From Candidatus Onthovicinus excrementipullorum (lineage in GTDB: Bacteria > Bacillota > Clostridia > Oscillospirales > Acutalibacteraceae): a DNA stretch of 64,000 bases. Below are positions 31,452 to 41,268 of the stretch, piece after piece (position 1 is the first letter of the stretch; every line of letters starts with the position of its first letter). The stretch lies in assembly GCA_018712345.1 (NCBI GenBank), contig DVHG01000025.1:124001-188000 (forward strand), written 5' to 3'. The notes under the pieces were generated by a model. It was given only the letters and a program-made list of their open reading frames with translations, did no database searches and was not told the origin of the DNA. A program made the position numbers and the translations under genes.

Positions 31452-31538
31452 ATGTCTATAGTTCTTGCCGCAGAGGTTCAGCGGATCTTTCTGTGGATTT
31501 TCGACCTCGCGTGTATCGGAAGCTTTGGAGGGATGAGC

Positions 31539-32087
31539 GTGGAGAGGGAACAAAAGGAAAAAAAGGGCGTTCTGCACAGGGTGGACAGTGCCGCGGCGGA
31601 AAAGGGCTCCGCCGTGGTGACGGCGTGGCAGTTTGTGAAGTTCATTGTCGTGAGCCTGCTCGCGTGCATCGTACAGTTTGCGCTGCTGAACATTTTGCAG
31701 CTTCTCCCGCCCATACAGGAGCTCTTTGCCAGGGATTTCCGCTGGTGGGTGTTTGACTATCCGGCTGCGGCAAACGGCCTTGGCTACTTCATCGCATTCA
31801 ACGTCTCCAATATTGTCGCGCAGATTGTCGCTTTCTTCGTCAACCGGAAAAAGACGTTCAATGCCGACAATAACATTCCCGTGACGCTGACGATCTATAT
31901 CATTGCCACCGTTTTGCTCATCTGCTTTTCGGCATGGCTCTCCCCGACGATTAACGCCTGGCTCATCGGCCTGAATGTCAATGATAAGCTCGCGGGTAAT
32001 ATCTCCACCATGGTGTGCAGCACGCTTCAGTTCTTTATCTATTTTCCGATCGACAAGCTGCTGATGCGTCAGAAAAAACAAAAATAA
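31539..32087 (+). CDS. GtrA-like membrane protein
   Basis: 182 residues with four hydrophobic segments (QFVKFIVVSLLACIVQFALL; LGYFIAFNVSNIVAQIVAFF; TIYIIATVLLICFSAWL; MVCSTLQFFIYFPIDKLL) and the NRKKTF motif between the second and third, characteristic of GtrA. GtrA proteins are linked to moving lipid-linked sugars across the membrane. The GTG at 31539 is favoured because GGAGGG ends 6 nt before it; the ATG at 31533 abuts that site. No glycosyltransferase gene is adjacent. Confidence 0.82.
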   Translation: MEREQKEKKGVLHRVDSAAAEKGSAVVTAWQFVKFIVVSLLACIVQFALLNILQLLPPIQELFARDFRWWVFDYPAAANGLGYFIAFNVSNIVAQIVAFFVNRKKTFNADNNIPVTLTIYIIATVLLICFSAWLSPTINAWLIGLNVNDKLAGNISTMVCSTLQFFIYFPIDKLLMRQKKQK

Positions 32088-32097
32088 GCGGTCATTT

Positions 32098-32152
32098 TCC
32101 GGCGGGGGCTTCCGTTGTGCAGGGCAGCGGATTGCACTTCGCCGGATTTTTT
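32098..32152 (+). terminator. Terminator of the GtrA-like gene
   Basis: TCCGGC (32098-32103) pairs with GCCGGA (32141-32146) around a further stem, followed by six T. Confidence 0.65.
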
Positions 32153-32190
32153 GTTATTCTTAACAGTAGATTCGTCACGGGAGGCGCTGT

Positions 32191-33327
32191 ATGAAATTTT
32201 TCCATCTCTCCGATCTCCACCTGGGCAAGCGTGTCAATGAGTTCTCCATGCTGGAGGATCAGCGATACATTTTAGATCAGATCCTGTCTCTGGCGGATGC
32301 GGAACAGCCGGATGCCGTCCTCATCGCGGGCGATATCTATGACAAACCGGTCCCGCCGGCGGAGGCTGTCGCGCTGTTTGACGCCTTTTTGTCCGAACTC
32401 GTGCGGCGGCATATCAAGGTGCTCGCCATCGGCGGGAATCATGACTCCCCGGAGCGGATCGCCTTTGGGGCCGATCTGATGTGCGGGAGCGGCGTGTATT
32501 TTGCCCCGGTCTATCACGGCTGTGTGGAGCCGGTGACACTGACAGATTCGTTTGGCCCGGTGCGTGTGTTTTTGCTGCCGTTTATCAAGCCGGCCCATGT
32601 GCGGGCGTGTTTCCCGGAGGAGGAGATCGACGGCTATGCATCCGCCGTGCGGTCGGCCATCGCCCATATGGCGGTCAATCCTGCTGAGCGGAATGTCCTT
32701 GTGACGCACCAGTTCGTCGCCGGTGCGCAGACGTGTGAGTCCGAGGAGCTCACAGTCGGCGGGGCAGATCAGGTGCCGGCCACTGTTTTTGATCCGTTCG
32801 ACTACACGGCGCTCGGCCATCTCCACGGCCCGCAGAATATCGGAAGCGCGCGCGTCCGATATTGCGGAACGCCGCTGAAATACTCCTTTTCTGAGATGAA
32901 GCATCACAAATCCGTGACGGTAGTGCAGCTCGGGGAGAAGGGGGCGCTCGATATCCGCACCCTGCCCCTGATTCCCCGCCGGGATCTGGCGGAGCTGCGG
33001 GGGACGTATATGCAGCTGGCAGAGCGCTCCTTTTACAGCGGTCTGGATACGCAGCGCTATTTTCACATTACCCTGACGGATGAGGAGGATGTGCCGGACG
33101 CAATCGGCCGCCTGCGCGCGATCTATCCGAATATCATGAAGCTCGACTATGATAACGCACGAACCCGGGGCGGAGGGACGCTGCTCCCGCTGGAGCAGGT
33201 GCAACCGCAGTCACCGGAAGAATTATTTGCGGCCTTTTACCGGCAGCAGAATAACCGGGAGCTTTCACCCGAACAACGGGGGTGTCTGGCGGACTTGATC
33301 GAAAAGATATGGGAGGGTGACGCATGA
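32191..33327 (+). CDS. sbcD: Exonuclease SbcD (Mre11-type nuclease)
   Basis: 378 residues. The metal-binding phosphoesterase motifs are all present: SDLH (Asp8, His10), GDIYD (47-51), GNHD (82-85), VTHQF, and GHLHGPQ. SbcD is the nuclease of the SbcCD complex that opens hairpins and processes protein-blocked DNA ends. The ATG follows GGGAGG. It overlaps sbcC by 4 bp (ATGA), which couples their translation. Confidence 0.96.
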   Translation: MKFFHLSDLHLGKRVNEFSMLEDQRYILDQILSLADAEQPDAVLIAGDIYDKPVPPAEAVALFDAFLSELVRRHIKVLAIGGNHDSPERIAFGADLMCGSGVYFAPVYHGCVEPVTLTDSFGPVRVFLLPFIKPAHVRACFPEEEIDGYASAVRSAIAHMAVNPAERNVLVTHQFVAGAQTCESEELTVGGADQVPATVFDPFDYTALGHLHGPQNIGSARVRYCGTPLKYSFSEMKHHKSVTVVQLGEKGALDIRTLPLIPRRDLAELRGTYMQLAERSFYSGLDTQRYFHITLTDEEDVPDAIGRLRAIYPNIMKLDYDNARTRGGGTLLPLEQVQPQSPEELFAAFYRQQNNRELSPEQRGCLADLIEKIWEGDA

Positions 33328-36077
33328 GACCGGTAAAATTAACACTGTCTGCCTTTGGCCCCTATGCCGGGCGGATGGAGCTGGAGCTGGACAGGCTTGG
33401 CGACAGCGGCCTCTACCTAATCACAGGGGATACGGGCGCTGGGAAGACGACGATCTTTGACGCGATCACCTTTGCCCTCTATGGGGAGGCGAGCGGTACT
33501 TCGAGGGCGCCGGGGATGTTCCGCAGCAAGTACGCCCTCCCGGAGACGCCCACTTTTGTGGAGTTGGAATTTCTCTACGGCGGGCAGACGTATTGGGTCC
33601 GGCGTGTGCCGGAATACGAGCGCCCGGCCAAGCGGGGCGGCGGGACAACCACCCAGCAGCAGGAGGCCGAACTCCACCGGCCGGACGGGACGATCGTCAC
33701 GCGCACACGGGAGGTGACCGCTGCCGTTGAGGAGATCATGGGCCTGAACCGGAACCAGTTTACGCAGATCGCCATGATTGCACAGGGGGATTTTTTAAAG
33801 CTCCTGCTTGCCTCCACGGACGAACGGATTAAAATTTTCCGCAAGCTCTTCCGCACGGAACGCTATGGCACCCTACAGGAACAGCTGAAAATACAGGCAA
33901 ACGCGCTCGCCCGTACGTATGAGCAGGAGCGCGCCGGCATGCTTCAGGCGGCGCAGACGCTCACCGGGACGGAGGAGGACACGCAGCAGCTTGCCCGGGC
34001 GGAGGCCATGACGTGTGAAGAGTTGACGGCCCTGTCCGACGCGATGATTGGGCGGGATCAGGCTCAGGAACGTGAGATTGCACGACAGCTCACCGCCGCC
34101 GATGAATCCCTCAGTCAGAGCCGGCAGCGTCTGGAACAGGCGCAGGAGCTTGAACAGATGCAGGGGCGGCTGGAACAGTCCGCCGCACAGCTGAAACAGG
34201 CGGAGGAGACCTTGGCCGCCCGGCAGCGTGATCGGGCGCAGGAGCAGTGCCGCGCGCCGGAGGCAGAGCGGGCACTGGAAAAAATCACACAGCTGCGCGG
34301 GCAGTTGCCGCAATATGCCCGGCTCGATCAGGAGCAGAAAAAGCAGGCGGAGCTCCTCGCGCAGCAAGAGGAAAATCTGCGGCGGCTTCAGCAGTGCGAA
34401 GAGGCACTGGAGCGGCTCAAACAGCAGCGTGAGGCTGCCCGGCAGGAGCAGGAAACACTGCAGGATTGTGCCGCGGTTCAAGAGCGGCTCACCGCCGAGC
34501 GCCGGGATCAGGCGCGGCGGATGGAACATCTGCGGACACTCTGGGCTGATACAGGCACCCTGAAAAAGCTGGAACAGGAACTGACCGCGGCGCAGTCGTA
34601 CTACCGCAGTGCCGTCGGCCGGGCGGAGGAGTGCCGGGCGGTGTATGACCGGAAAAACAGGGCGTTTTTAGACGCACAGGCCGGGATTTTGGCATCCGCA
34701 TTGGAGCGGGATCACCCCTGCCCGGTCTGTGGCTCGCGCGATCACCCCGCCCCTGCCCCGCTTGCGCAGGATGCGCCGGGGGAGGAGGAGGTCAACCGCG
34801 CCAAGGCGGAGATGGACCGGGCGGCGGCCGCTGAATCGGAGCAGAGCCGCAGGGCGGGCCGGATTTCCGGTCAGGTTGAATCCATGCGCCGTGCGGTTGC
34901 CGACCGGATATCCCAACTGATTCCGGATACCGGGGAGGAGGCTTGGGGATCCCGCCTCACGGAGGAGACGGCTCTGGTACAGGAGAAGATGCAGCAGCTG
35001 GACGAGTCCCTTGCCGAGCAGGAGAAAAATATCCGCCGTCTGGAACAGGTCCGGGCCCTGTTGGCACGGGCGGAGCGCAAGGTCCCGGACGGGGAACAGG
35101 CCGTCCATGACCTGCGGACCGCGTGTACCCGTCTGGAGCGCGACATCCGCCACGTGAAAGAAGATATTGGTAAAATCCGCGGGGAGCTTCCCTGTGAAAG
35201 CAGTGCCCAGGCGGAACGGGAGATAAAGGAGCTGGAGCGTTTTCGGGAGCAGCATGACCGGCTGACACAGCAGGCGGAAAAAGCGCTGCAGGCGGCGCAT
35301 TCCGTGGTGGACAATCTGCGCGGGACCGTCCAGGAGCTGACGGATCAGCTCGCGAATCGGGAACGCCCTGATGCAGAACAGGCCCGTGCGGTGCTGGAGG
35401 AGTGGACACGGCGGAAAAAGGAACTGTCCGATACACAGCTGGCGGTACATGCCCGGGTGGAAAAAAACCGGGCAGCGCGGGAGCGGATTCTCCACTTTGG
35501 CGAGGGACTCTCCGCTGCGGAGGATCAGTTGAAATGGATGAAAGCCCTCTCGGACACGGCGAACGGAGCGCTCTCCGGACAGGGGAAGATCATGCTGGAG
35601 ACGTACGTGCAGACGGCGTATTTTGACCGTATTCTGGTACGGGCCAACACGCGCCTGATGGCCATGACGGACGGGCAGTATGAGCTGGAGCGCCGTCGGT
35701 CGGCGGAGAACAACCGCAGCCAGAGCGGGTTGGATCTGGAGGTCATTGATCACTACAACGGCAGCCGCCGCAGTGTGCGCACACTCTCCGGCGGGGAGTC
35801 CTTTCTGGCGTCTCTTGCGCTGGCGCTCGGCCTCTCCGATGAGATCCAGTCTGCGGCGGGCGGCGTGCAGCTCGACGCCATGTTTATTGATGAGGGGTTC
35901 GGCTCTCTCGATGAGGAGACGCTCCATCAGGCTGTCCGCGCTCTGAGCGGGCTGGCGGAGAGCCGCCGCCTGGTGGGGATTATCTCCCATGTATCGGAAC
36001 TGAAGGAGCAGATCGACCGGCAGATCGTCGTCACAAAGGACCGCTCCGGCGGCAGCCGGGCCGAGATCGTCGTATAA
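33324..36077 (+). CDS. sbcC: Exonuclease SbcC (Rad50-type ATPase)
   Basis: 917 residues. Walker A GDTGAGKT is at 35-42. A long coiled coil has the zinc hook CPVC at 466-469 in its middle. A second coiled coil follows, then the ABC signature [17 protein letters not shown] and Walker B with [18 protein letters not shown] binding drives SbcD action on DNA. Composition is rich in Gln/Glu/Arg, normal for coiled coils. Confidence 0.97.
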   Translation: MRPVKLTLSAFGPYAGRMELELDRLGDSGLYLITGDTGAGKTTIFDAITFALYGEASGTSRAPGMFRSKYALPETPTFVELEFLYGGQTYWVRRVPEYERPAKRGGGTTTQQQEAELHRPDGTIVTRTREVTAAVEEIMGLNRNQFTQIAMIAQGDFLKLLLASTDERIKIFRKLFRTERYGTLQEQLKIQANALARTYEQERAGMLQAAQTLTGTEEDTQQLARAEAMTCEELTALSDAMIGRDQAQEREIARQLTAADESLSQSRQRLEQAQELEQMQGRLEQSAAQLKQAEETLAARQRDRAQEQCRAPEAERALEKITQLRGQLPQYARLDQEQKKQAELLAQQEENLRRLQQCEEALERLKQQREAARQEQETLQDCAAVQERLTAERRDQARRMEHLRTLWADTGTLKKLEQELTAAQSYYRSAVGRAEECRAVYDRKNRAFLDAQAGILASALERDHPCPVCGSRDHPAPAPLAQDAPGEEEVNRAKAEMDRAAAAESEQSRRAGRISGQVESMRRAVADRISQLIPDTGEEAWGSRLTEETALVQEKMQQLDESLAEQEKNIRRLEQVRALLARAERKVPDGEQAVHDLRTACTRLERDIRHVKEDIGKIRGELPCESSAQAEREIKELERFREQHDRLTQQAEKALQAAHSVVDNLRGTVQELTDQLANRERPDAEQARAVLEEWTRRKKELSDTQLAVHARVEKNRAARERILHFGEGLSAAEDQLKWMKALSDTANGALSGQGKIMLETYVQTAYFDRILVRANTRLMAMTDGQYELERRRSAENNRSQSGLDLEVIDHYNGSRRSVRTLSGGESFLASLALALGLSDEIQSAAGGVQLDAMFIDEGFGSLDEETLHQAVRALSGLAESRRLVGIISHVSELKEQIDRQIVVTKDRSGGSRAEIVV

Positions 36078-36101
36078 ACCGCGAGGAATGGAGGACATAA
36101 C

Positions 36102-37076
36102 ATGAATATCGGAATTTTGGGCGCCGGCCATATCGCCGGGAAGATGGCTGAAACCGTCAACAGGATGGACCCGCGCCAATACCGCTGCTATGCCGTCGCC
36201 TCGCGCGACTATACAAAAGCACGCGCCTTTGCGCAGCAGTACAGGGCGGCACATGCTTACGGCTCCTATGAGGCGATGCTGGCGGACCCGTCGGTGGACC
36301 TCGTCTATATCGCCACGCCGCACTCGCACCACGCGGCCCATGCAAAGCTCTGCCTGACAAATGAGAAGCCCGTTCTATGTGAAAAGGCGTTTACTGCCAC
36401 AGCCGCACAGGCTGAAGAGGTGCTTGCACTCGCACGGGAGAAGGGGATTTTCATCACGGAAGCCATCTGGACACGGTACATGCCGTCCCGCAGGATCATC
36501 CGGGAGATTGTTGATTCCGGTGTCCTCGGGCGTGTCCACTCCATTCAGGCGGATATCGGCTATCCGCTCCGTGCGGTGGAGCGCCTGAATGAGCCTGCGC
36601 TGGCCGGCGGCGCCCTGCTGGATATCGGGATCTATCCCATTCACTTTGCCCTGATGGCCTTTGGGGATCAGATTGACCGGGTACAGGCGCATGCGGTGCT
36701 CAGCCCAAAGGGCGTGGACCTGATGGACAGCATCACCCTCACCTGGCCGGACGGGCGTTTCGCGGTCCTCCATGCGACCATGCTCACCCCTACGGACCGC
36801 ATGGGGTATATCTACGGTGAGGAAGGCTATTTAGCCGTCACCAACATCAACAATCCCGAACGCATTGCCCGGTATGACCGCGACCACCGGCCGGTGGAGG
36901 AATATGAAATCCCCGCGCAGATCAGCGGTTATGAGTATGAGGTTGAGGCGTGCCGGGACGCGCTGAAAAAGGGCGCAACGGAGTGCCTGCAGATGCCGCA
37001 CGCGCGCACTTTGGCGGTCATGCGCCTGATGGATGAGATCCGCAGCCAGTGGGGGATGCGATATCCGTTTGAATGA
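36102..37076 (+). CDS. Gfo/Idh/MocA-family NAD(P)-dependent oxidoreductase
   Basis: 324 residues. The Rossmann motif GILGAGHIAGKMA is at the N-terminus. YIATPHSHHAAHA and CEKAFTATAAQAEE (the conserved EKP-like motif reads EKAF) identify the family, followed by the GGALLDIGIYPIHFA dimerisation region. These enzymes oxidise or reduce sugars, inositols or dihydrodiols. The start follows GGAGG. It lies 24 bp after sbcC and ends at a terminator; any link to DNA repair is unlikely. Confidence 0.9.
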   Translation: MNIGILGAGHIAGKMAETVNRMDPRQYRCYAVASRDYTKARAFAQQYRAAHAYGSYEAMLADPSVDLVYIATPHSHHAAHAKLCLTNEKPVLCEKAFTATAAQAEEVLALAREKGIFITEAIWTRYMPSRRIIREIVDSGVLGRVHSIQADIGYPLRAVERLNEPALAGGALLDIGIYPIHFALMAFGDQIDRVQAHAVLSPKGVDLMDSITLTWPDGRFAVLHATMLTPTDRMGYIYGEEGYLAVTNINNPERIARYDRDHRPVEEYEIPAQISGYEYEVEACRDALKKGATECLQMPHARTLAVMRLMDEIRSQWGMRYPFE

Positions 37077-37109
37077 GATCAGAAAGGCTTGGTATACAGT
37101 AAAAGGAAC

Positions 37110-37142
37110 AACGGCCTCTCCCGGATCGGAGAGGCCGTTTTG
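37110..37142. terminator. Bidirectional terminator
   Basis: AACGGCCTCTCC and GGAGAGGCCGTT pair perfectly around CGGATC, with TTT after it. It separates the convergent oxidoreductase and MATE genes. Confidence 0.85.
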
Positions 37143-37160
37143 CCACCGCGAAAAGGACTG

Positions 37161-38507
37161 TTACTCTTTACGCACTGCGTTCTTTTCCCGCCATTTACCC
37201 GTGCGGTACTCCGCGTAGGAGATGAGGAAATTTGCCGCCCATCCAATGGGTACGGCGTACCAGACCATCTCAATCCCAAAGCGCGGGGCCAGCGTGACGG
37301 CCAGAACTACGCGCAGTGCCAGATTGACCAGGTTGGCCACAGTGAACAGGGGCATGTCCCCCGCGCCGCGCAGGAGGCCGTCCGTCGTCATCTTCAGGCC
37401 GATCATCAGGTAGAACCACCCCATGAACCGGAGGTATCCGGTCCCGGTCTGCACGGCCAGCGCCGTCCCGTCCGCCCCCAGGAACAGGGAGATGATATCC
37501 CCGTAGAAGCATTCAAGCGGGATGCAGATGAGTATGGCAAAGCACAGGACGATCCCGCCGGCGGTGTGATATCCCTTTGGGACGCGCTCAAACCGGCCGG
37601 CGCCGATGTTCTGGGAGGTGTAGGTGGACATCGCGTTCCCCATCGCAGACATGGGCACCACGCACAGGCTCTCCACCCGCATGGCCGCCGAAAAGCCCGC
37701 CAGCATCTCCACCCCAAAGCTGTTGACCACGGACTGCACCAGCATCATGCCGATGGATACGGTGGACTGCTGCAATACCGAGGGCAGGGCGATGCGCGTC
37801 ATGCTGCGGAATTCGCAGGCGCTGAACGGGGGCTGCTTTTCCCGGCAGATTCCGGAGAGTATACGCAGGAAAATGGTCAGGGATATAATCGCGGAGATTC
37901 CCTGCGCGATCAGCGTCGCCCAGGCGGCGCCTGCCACCCCCAGGTCAAACACAAGCACCATCACCAGGTCGAGCGCCACGTTGAACAGGGAGGAAAAAAT
38001 CAGCAGGTACAGCGGGATCCGCGACCGTCCCAGCGCGTTGAACATTGCGGAGAGGATATTGTACAGGAATAAAAACGGTAGGCCGAGAAAATAGATGTTT
38101 AAATACGTTGTTGCCGAATCAAGAATATCCGGCGGCGTGTTGAGCAGCAGCATGATCCGGCGGCCGAGGATCAGTCCGATGATGCCCAGCAATACGCTGA
38201 CCGCCGCGAAGGCGATCAGTGCCGTGTAGACGGAGAGCTTCAGCTTGCCATAGTCCCGTGCGCCGAAGTACCGGCTGGTGATGACGGAAGCGCCCACACC
38301 GCCGCCGATCGCAATGGAGATGAACACATTTGTCAGCGAGTAGGAGGCCCCCACTGCCGCGAGTGCGCTCTCATTGACAAAACGGCCGACGATCACGGAA
38401 TCTGCCATGGTGTAGAACTGCTGGAACAGATTGCCAAGGATCATCGGCAGCGCAAAGATAAGCAGGGCACGCAGCGGGCGCTCATGAATCAAGTATTCCC
38501 TCTCCAT
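37161..38507 (-). CDS. MATE-family multidrug/metabolite efflux protein
   Basis: 448 residues with about twelve hydrophobic helices in two halves. It begins MEREYLIHERPLRALLIFAL, with the motifs QQFYTMADSVIVGRFV and NTYTSQNIGAG-like STYTSQNIGAGRF typical of the DinF/NorM-like MATE group. It is a Na+ or H+ antiporter of cationic compounds; substrate unknown. The ATG follows GAGGATTTGAAAA. Its promoter (38596-38623) is separate from the sugar transporter gene upstream. Confidence 0.92.
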   Translation of the reverse strand: MEREYLIHERPLRALLIFALPMILGNLFQQFYTMADSVIVGRFVNESALAAVGASYSLTNVFISIAIGGGVGASVITSRYFGARDYGKLKLSVYTALIAFAAVSVLLGIIGLILGRRIMLLLNTPPDILDSATTYLNIYFLGLPFLFLYNILSAMFNALGRSRIPLYLLIFSSLFNVALDLVMVLVFDLGVAGAAWATLIAQGISAIISLTIFLRILSGICREKQPPFSACEFRSMTRIALPSVLQQSTVSIGMMLVQSVVNSFGVEMLAGFSAAMRVESLCVVPMSAMGNAMSTYTSQNIGAGRFERVPKGYHTAGGIVLCFAILICIPLECFYGDIISLFLGADGTALAVQTGTGYLRFMGWFYLMIGLKMTTDGLLRGAGDMPLFTVANLVNLALRVVLAVTLAPRFGIEMVWYAVPIGWAANFLISYAEYRTGKWREKNAVRKE

Positions 38508-38519
38508 TTTTCAAATCCT

Positions 38520-38582
38520 CTATCCGTAAAACTTCCCGGCATTATGGAAAACAATTTTCTGCGCCGGTTCATCTGAAACCAT
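38520..38582 (-). pseudogene. Possible remnant of an amidohydrolase 3' end
   Basis: A 20-codon minus-strand ORF reads MVSDEPAQKIVFHNAGKFYG. It resembles the C-terminal end of amidohydrolase-2 proteins (a pattern like DE-KILYxNAxxFYG). It lies in the MATE leader without a ribosome binding site. It could be chance. Confidence 0.2.
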
Positions 38583-38595
38583 CTTTATTTTTACT

Positions 38596-38623
38596 ATTAT
38601 ATCATTTTCTGCGGCAAAAACAA
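38596..38623 (-). promoter_or_regulatory. Promoter of the MATE gene
   Basis: On the minus strand TTGTTT (38623-38618), 16 bp, TATAAT (38601-38596). Confidence 0.5.
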
Positions 38624-38647
38624 CGGGATCAATCTGTCTGAACACGT

Positions 38648-38683
38648 CAAAATCCCCATTCCATGAAAGGAATGGGGATTTTG
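38648..38683. terminator. Terminator of the GPH-type transporter gene
   Basis: CAAAATCCCCATTCC and GGAATGGGGATTTTG form a perfect 15-bp stem around ATGAAA. Confidence 0.8.
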
Positions 38684-38733
38684 CTGTTGAATCTTGATAC
38701 AGAGGATATCGGTTTAAAAGGGAAAAGTCCTGC

Positions 38734-41073
38734 TTACCGTTTGCCAGCCGCTTTTTTCTGCTTCTTTTCGGCCTGGCGCTGGTTCTCTTCTTCAATCAGC
38801 TTCTGCCGTGCCTCGTCGGCGCGCTTTTTTGCGTCGTCATACTGAGCGGCGATCTCATCATAGTGCTGATAGTTTTCAGACTGAAGAATCAGGTTGCGGG
38901 CATCGATATACGGCTTCACAGCGCGGTTGTAAATGGCGCGCTCATTGGTGGCGGCCTTAATCTTCTTCTTGAGCTCATTGCGCTCAGCCTTGATGCTCTG
39001 AATTTCGGCCTTCAGCTGCGCGGCCTGATCGGCGTTCTTTGCCTCGCGGGCCTTGATATAGCGCTTGTAGACGTCGTCCACATACTGGTTCAGCTCATCG
39101 TCACGGTCAAACATCTGATAGATCTCCGTATCGTCGAAGAGCTCGATGCCGTTCGGGTAGTGCTTGCGGATGACGTTCCGGCTGGTCAGGCGCTTTTTAG
39201 CCATCTCAATCTCTTCCTTGCGGATGGCCTTCTCTTCAGGGGTGTTCCTGGGCAGTGCGCGGGCCTTTTTCAGGATCTCGGGCTCCACCTTGCTCAGGCC
39301 GTCCAGCCCTTCGCTGATAAGCTGTTTGGCCACTGTCAGCTTATCCTGCATGCGCGGATCGCTGAATTTATCCAGCTCTTGGACAACCGCCTGGGCCACC
39401 TCTACCTCCTTGTTATGCTGGATGGCGGCCTTATATGCCTTCTTGGCCGCTTTGACGGCGGCCTTGTCGTGTGATTTTCTGGCTGCACGGATTGCATCTT
39501 TGGATACGGTGACAGTCCCCTCCTGCACAAGCCTGCGCGAGTTCTCGATCAGGTCAATGGCCTCTACCAGGCGCTCGTCGGAGAGGGCGTTGTTGCCGTA
39601 ATCCTCAAACAGCGCGCGTACACGCAGTACGCTCACGATGCCGCGCTGCTTGTTATCCGTCAGATCATAGAAGAAGTACGGAATTACGTTCATGATCGCG
39701 CCGAATACGGCCAGGATGATCAGGAAGTGCAGCAGTTTGGTGAATATATCAGGATCGTACAGAATATCATATGGATTTTCATAACCGTTGCCGTCGTAAA
39801 TTCCGCCAATTGTCCTGTAGACTACCGGCAGCACGCCGCTGGTAAGCATCGTGATAAAGCTGCCGATCAGCCCCACGGCGGAGAACATGCCGTCAATCCG
39901 TTCGCCGGTAATGTACTGCTGGTAATCGCGGATATCGCCGTTGATGGCGCGGGAGAGTACTTGCGCAAACGAGCCGGCTACCGCGTTGCCAAACATGAAG
40001 ACCAAAACAATCCAGATATTACCCAGGGACGGGTACAGCAGTGCGATGAACAGAATGTTGAGCAGATTGGTCGTAATTAGCACGGCCTTTTTGCCATACC
40101 TGCGGATTGCAAAGGGGCAGAGCAACATCCCCCAGAATGAGGCGTTGCCGTATATTAGCGTAATCAGTGAATACTGCGGTGCTGTGCAGGCCCCTTGATA
40201 CTGGTAGAGCCATACAAGGATGGTGTTATACGCACTCTCCAGGAATCCGATCCAGCCGGCCAGGGAAATGATCCAGAAGTACTTGTTCTTGGCCACGGCC
40301 TTCAGTGCGTCAATGAACTTGATCTGAATTACGTGTGTGCGCGCCTGCACGATCTTCTCACGCGTGTTCGCATAAGCGATCAGGGAGACCATCATACCGA
40401 TGAAGGCGATCGGCGGGTAGACATAACGGTACAGACGGATGTCCATTAAATTACCGCCGGTGAGCCACCCTGCGAGCAGCGGCATCAGCGGGGTGATGAT
40501 AGAAGGCGCCAAGGAGTAGACAATCGACTTGATGGATAGTGTGTCCGTTCGTTCCTGAGAGTTGGGCGAAAGGACGTGGATCAGGTTGTCATAGGCGTCG
40601 TAGAAGAAGTTGTAGAAGAACTGGAATCCGATGTTGAACGCCAGAACCGTAAAACTCTTCCAGAAGGAATTCATGTGTTCATATGGCATCCAGACAAACC
40701 CGATCGCCAGGATAGTGGCCGGGATTCCCATCGACACCAGGAACGGACGGTATTTTCCCTTTTTGTTCAGCGAGTTGTCAATGATATGTGCGCGGATCGC
40801 CGTCAGCGGAATGCCGGCAATTGTACTGATGATGTACAGAATGTACATCGTAGTGGGATCAATACCGATCGTGTTGCCAATCAGGGTGTTCGTCGTGCTC
40901 AGCGTCATCGCGGTGACTACCGTCACCAGACAGTAAACGCCGATGCCGCCGCCGCTGTAGGAGAGGATCTCTTTAAAGGTCATGTATCTCCCGGGGGGCG
41001 GCACACGCCAGTACTCCTTACACTGAGTGATCAGTGAGGACACCTTTGCGATTAAGCCGGATTTGGTGTTCAA
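38734..41073 (-). CDS. GPH-type MFS sugar transporter with long charged C-terminal tail
   Basis: 779 residues, against ~450-500 for ordinary GPH/melibiose-type carriers. Residues ~35-490 hold about twelve membrane helices with MFS_2 features (DNLIHVLSPNSQERTD, RTFGKKA-like RRYGKKAVL). The last ~280 residues are soluble, rich in Lys/Ala/Glu/Arg, and look like helical or coiled-coil segments ending AEKKQKKAAGKR. Transport of a sugar or glycoside with Na+/H+ is the family role. The TTG start at 41073 follows AGGAG by 10 nt. It is divergent from merR and has a consensus promoter. Confidence 0.82.
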   Translation of the reverse strand: MNTKSGLIAKVSSLITQCKEYWRVPPPGRYMTFKEILSYSGGGIGVYCLVTVVTAMTLSTTNTLIGNTIGIDPTTMYILYIISTIAGIPLTAIRAHIIDNSLNKKGKYRPFLVSMGIPATILAIGFVWMPYEHMNSFWKSFTVLAFNIGFQFFYNFFYDAYDNLIHVLSPNSQERTDTLSIKSIVYSLAPSIITPLMPLLAGWLTGGNLMDIRLYRYVYPPIAFIGMMVSLIAYANTREKIVQARTHVIQIKFIDALKAVAKNKYFWIISLAGWIGFLESAYNTILVWLYQYQGACTAPQYSLITLIYGNASFWGMLLCPFAIRRYGKKAVLITTNLLNILFIALLYPSLGNIWIVLVFMFGNAVAGSFAQVLSRAINGDIRDYQQYITGERIDGMFSAVGLIGSFITMLTSGVLPVVYRTIGGIYDGNGYENPYDILYDPDIFTKLLHFLIILAVFGAIMNVIPYFFYDLTDNKQRGIVSVLRVRALFEDYGNNALSDERLVEAIDLIENSRRLVQEGTVTVSKDAIRAARKSHDKAAVKAAKKAYKAAIQHNKEVEVAQAVVQELDKFSDPRMQDKLTVAKQLISEGLDGLSKVEPEILKKARALPRNTPEEKAIRKEEIEMAKKRLTSRNVIRKHYPNGIELFDDTEIYQMFDRDDELNQYVDDVYKRYIKAREAKNADQAAQLKAEIQSIKAERNELKKKIKAATNERAIYNRAVKPYIDARNLILQSENYQHYDEIAAQYDDAKKRADEARQKLIEEENQRQAEKKQKKAAGKR

Positions 41074-41107
41074 ATTTTATCTACTCCTCTCAAATCAATA
41101 TATGGAA

Positions 41108-41136
41108 ATTATATAAATAAACTAAAGTAAAATCAA
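41108..41136 (-). promoter_or_regulatory. Promoter of the GPH-type transporter gene
   Basis: On the minus strand TTGATT (41136-41131), 17 bp, TATAAT (41113-41108). Confidence 0.75.
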
Positions 41137-41173
41137 TATAATCACAGAAAAACGATTCTACTTTCAGTTTGAG

Positions 41174-41186
41174 CGGTGTCACACCG
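41174..41186. promoter_or_regulatory. Short palindrome between the transporter and merR promoters
   Basis: CGGTGT-C-ACACCG, perfect 6-bp arms. A possible operator in the divergent region. Confidence 0.3.
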
Positions 41187-41214
41187 GATTTATGGCACAC
41201 TTATGAAATTACCA

Positions 41215-41245
41215 TTGACTTGGAGTGGGCTCCAGGTGTTATACT
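41215..41245 (+). promoter_or_regulatory. MerR-type promoter with 19-bp spacer and dyad
   Basis: TTGACT (41215-41220) and TATACT (41240-41245) are 19 bp apart, the over-long spacing that MerR proteins correct by twisting DNA. The spacer region holds ACTTGGAG-TGGG-CTCCAGGT, a dyad with one mismatch. This strongly suggests autoregulation by the following gene. Confidence 0.8.
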
Positions 41246-41268
41246 GGATACGGAAAGGCGGTGGAATT

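Noticed and set aside
34668-36341. A 557-codon minus-strand frame opposite sbcC
   Set aside because: Shadow of sbcC and the start of the oxidoreductase gene, no independent support.
36975-38094. Plus-strand ORFs of 327 and 156 codons opposite the MATE gene
   Set aside because: Shadow frames; the MATE protein has the expected helices and motifs on the minus strand.
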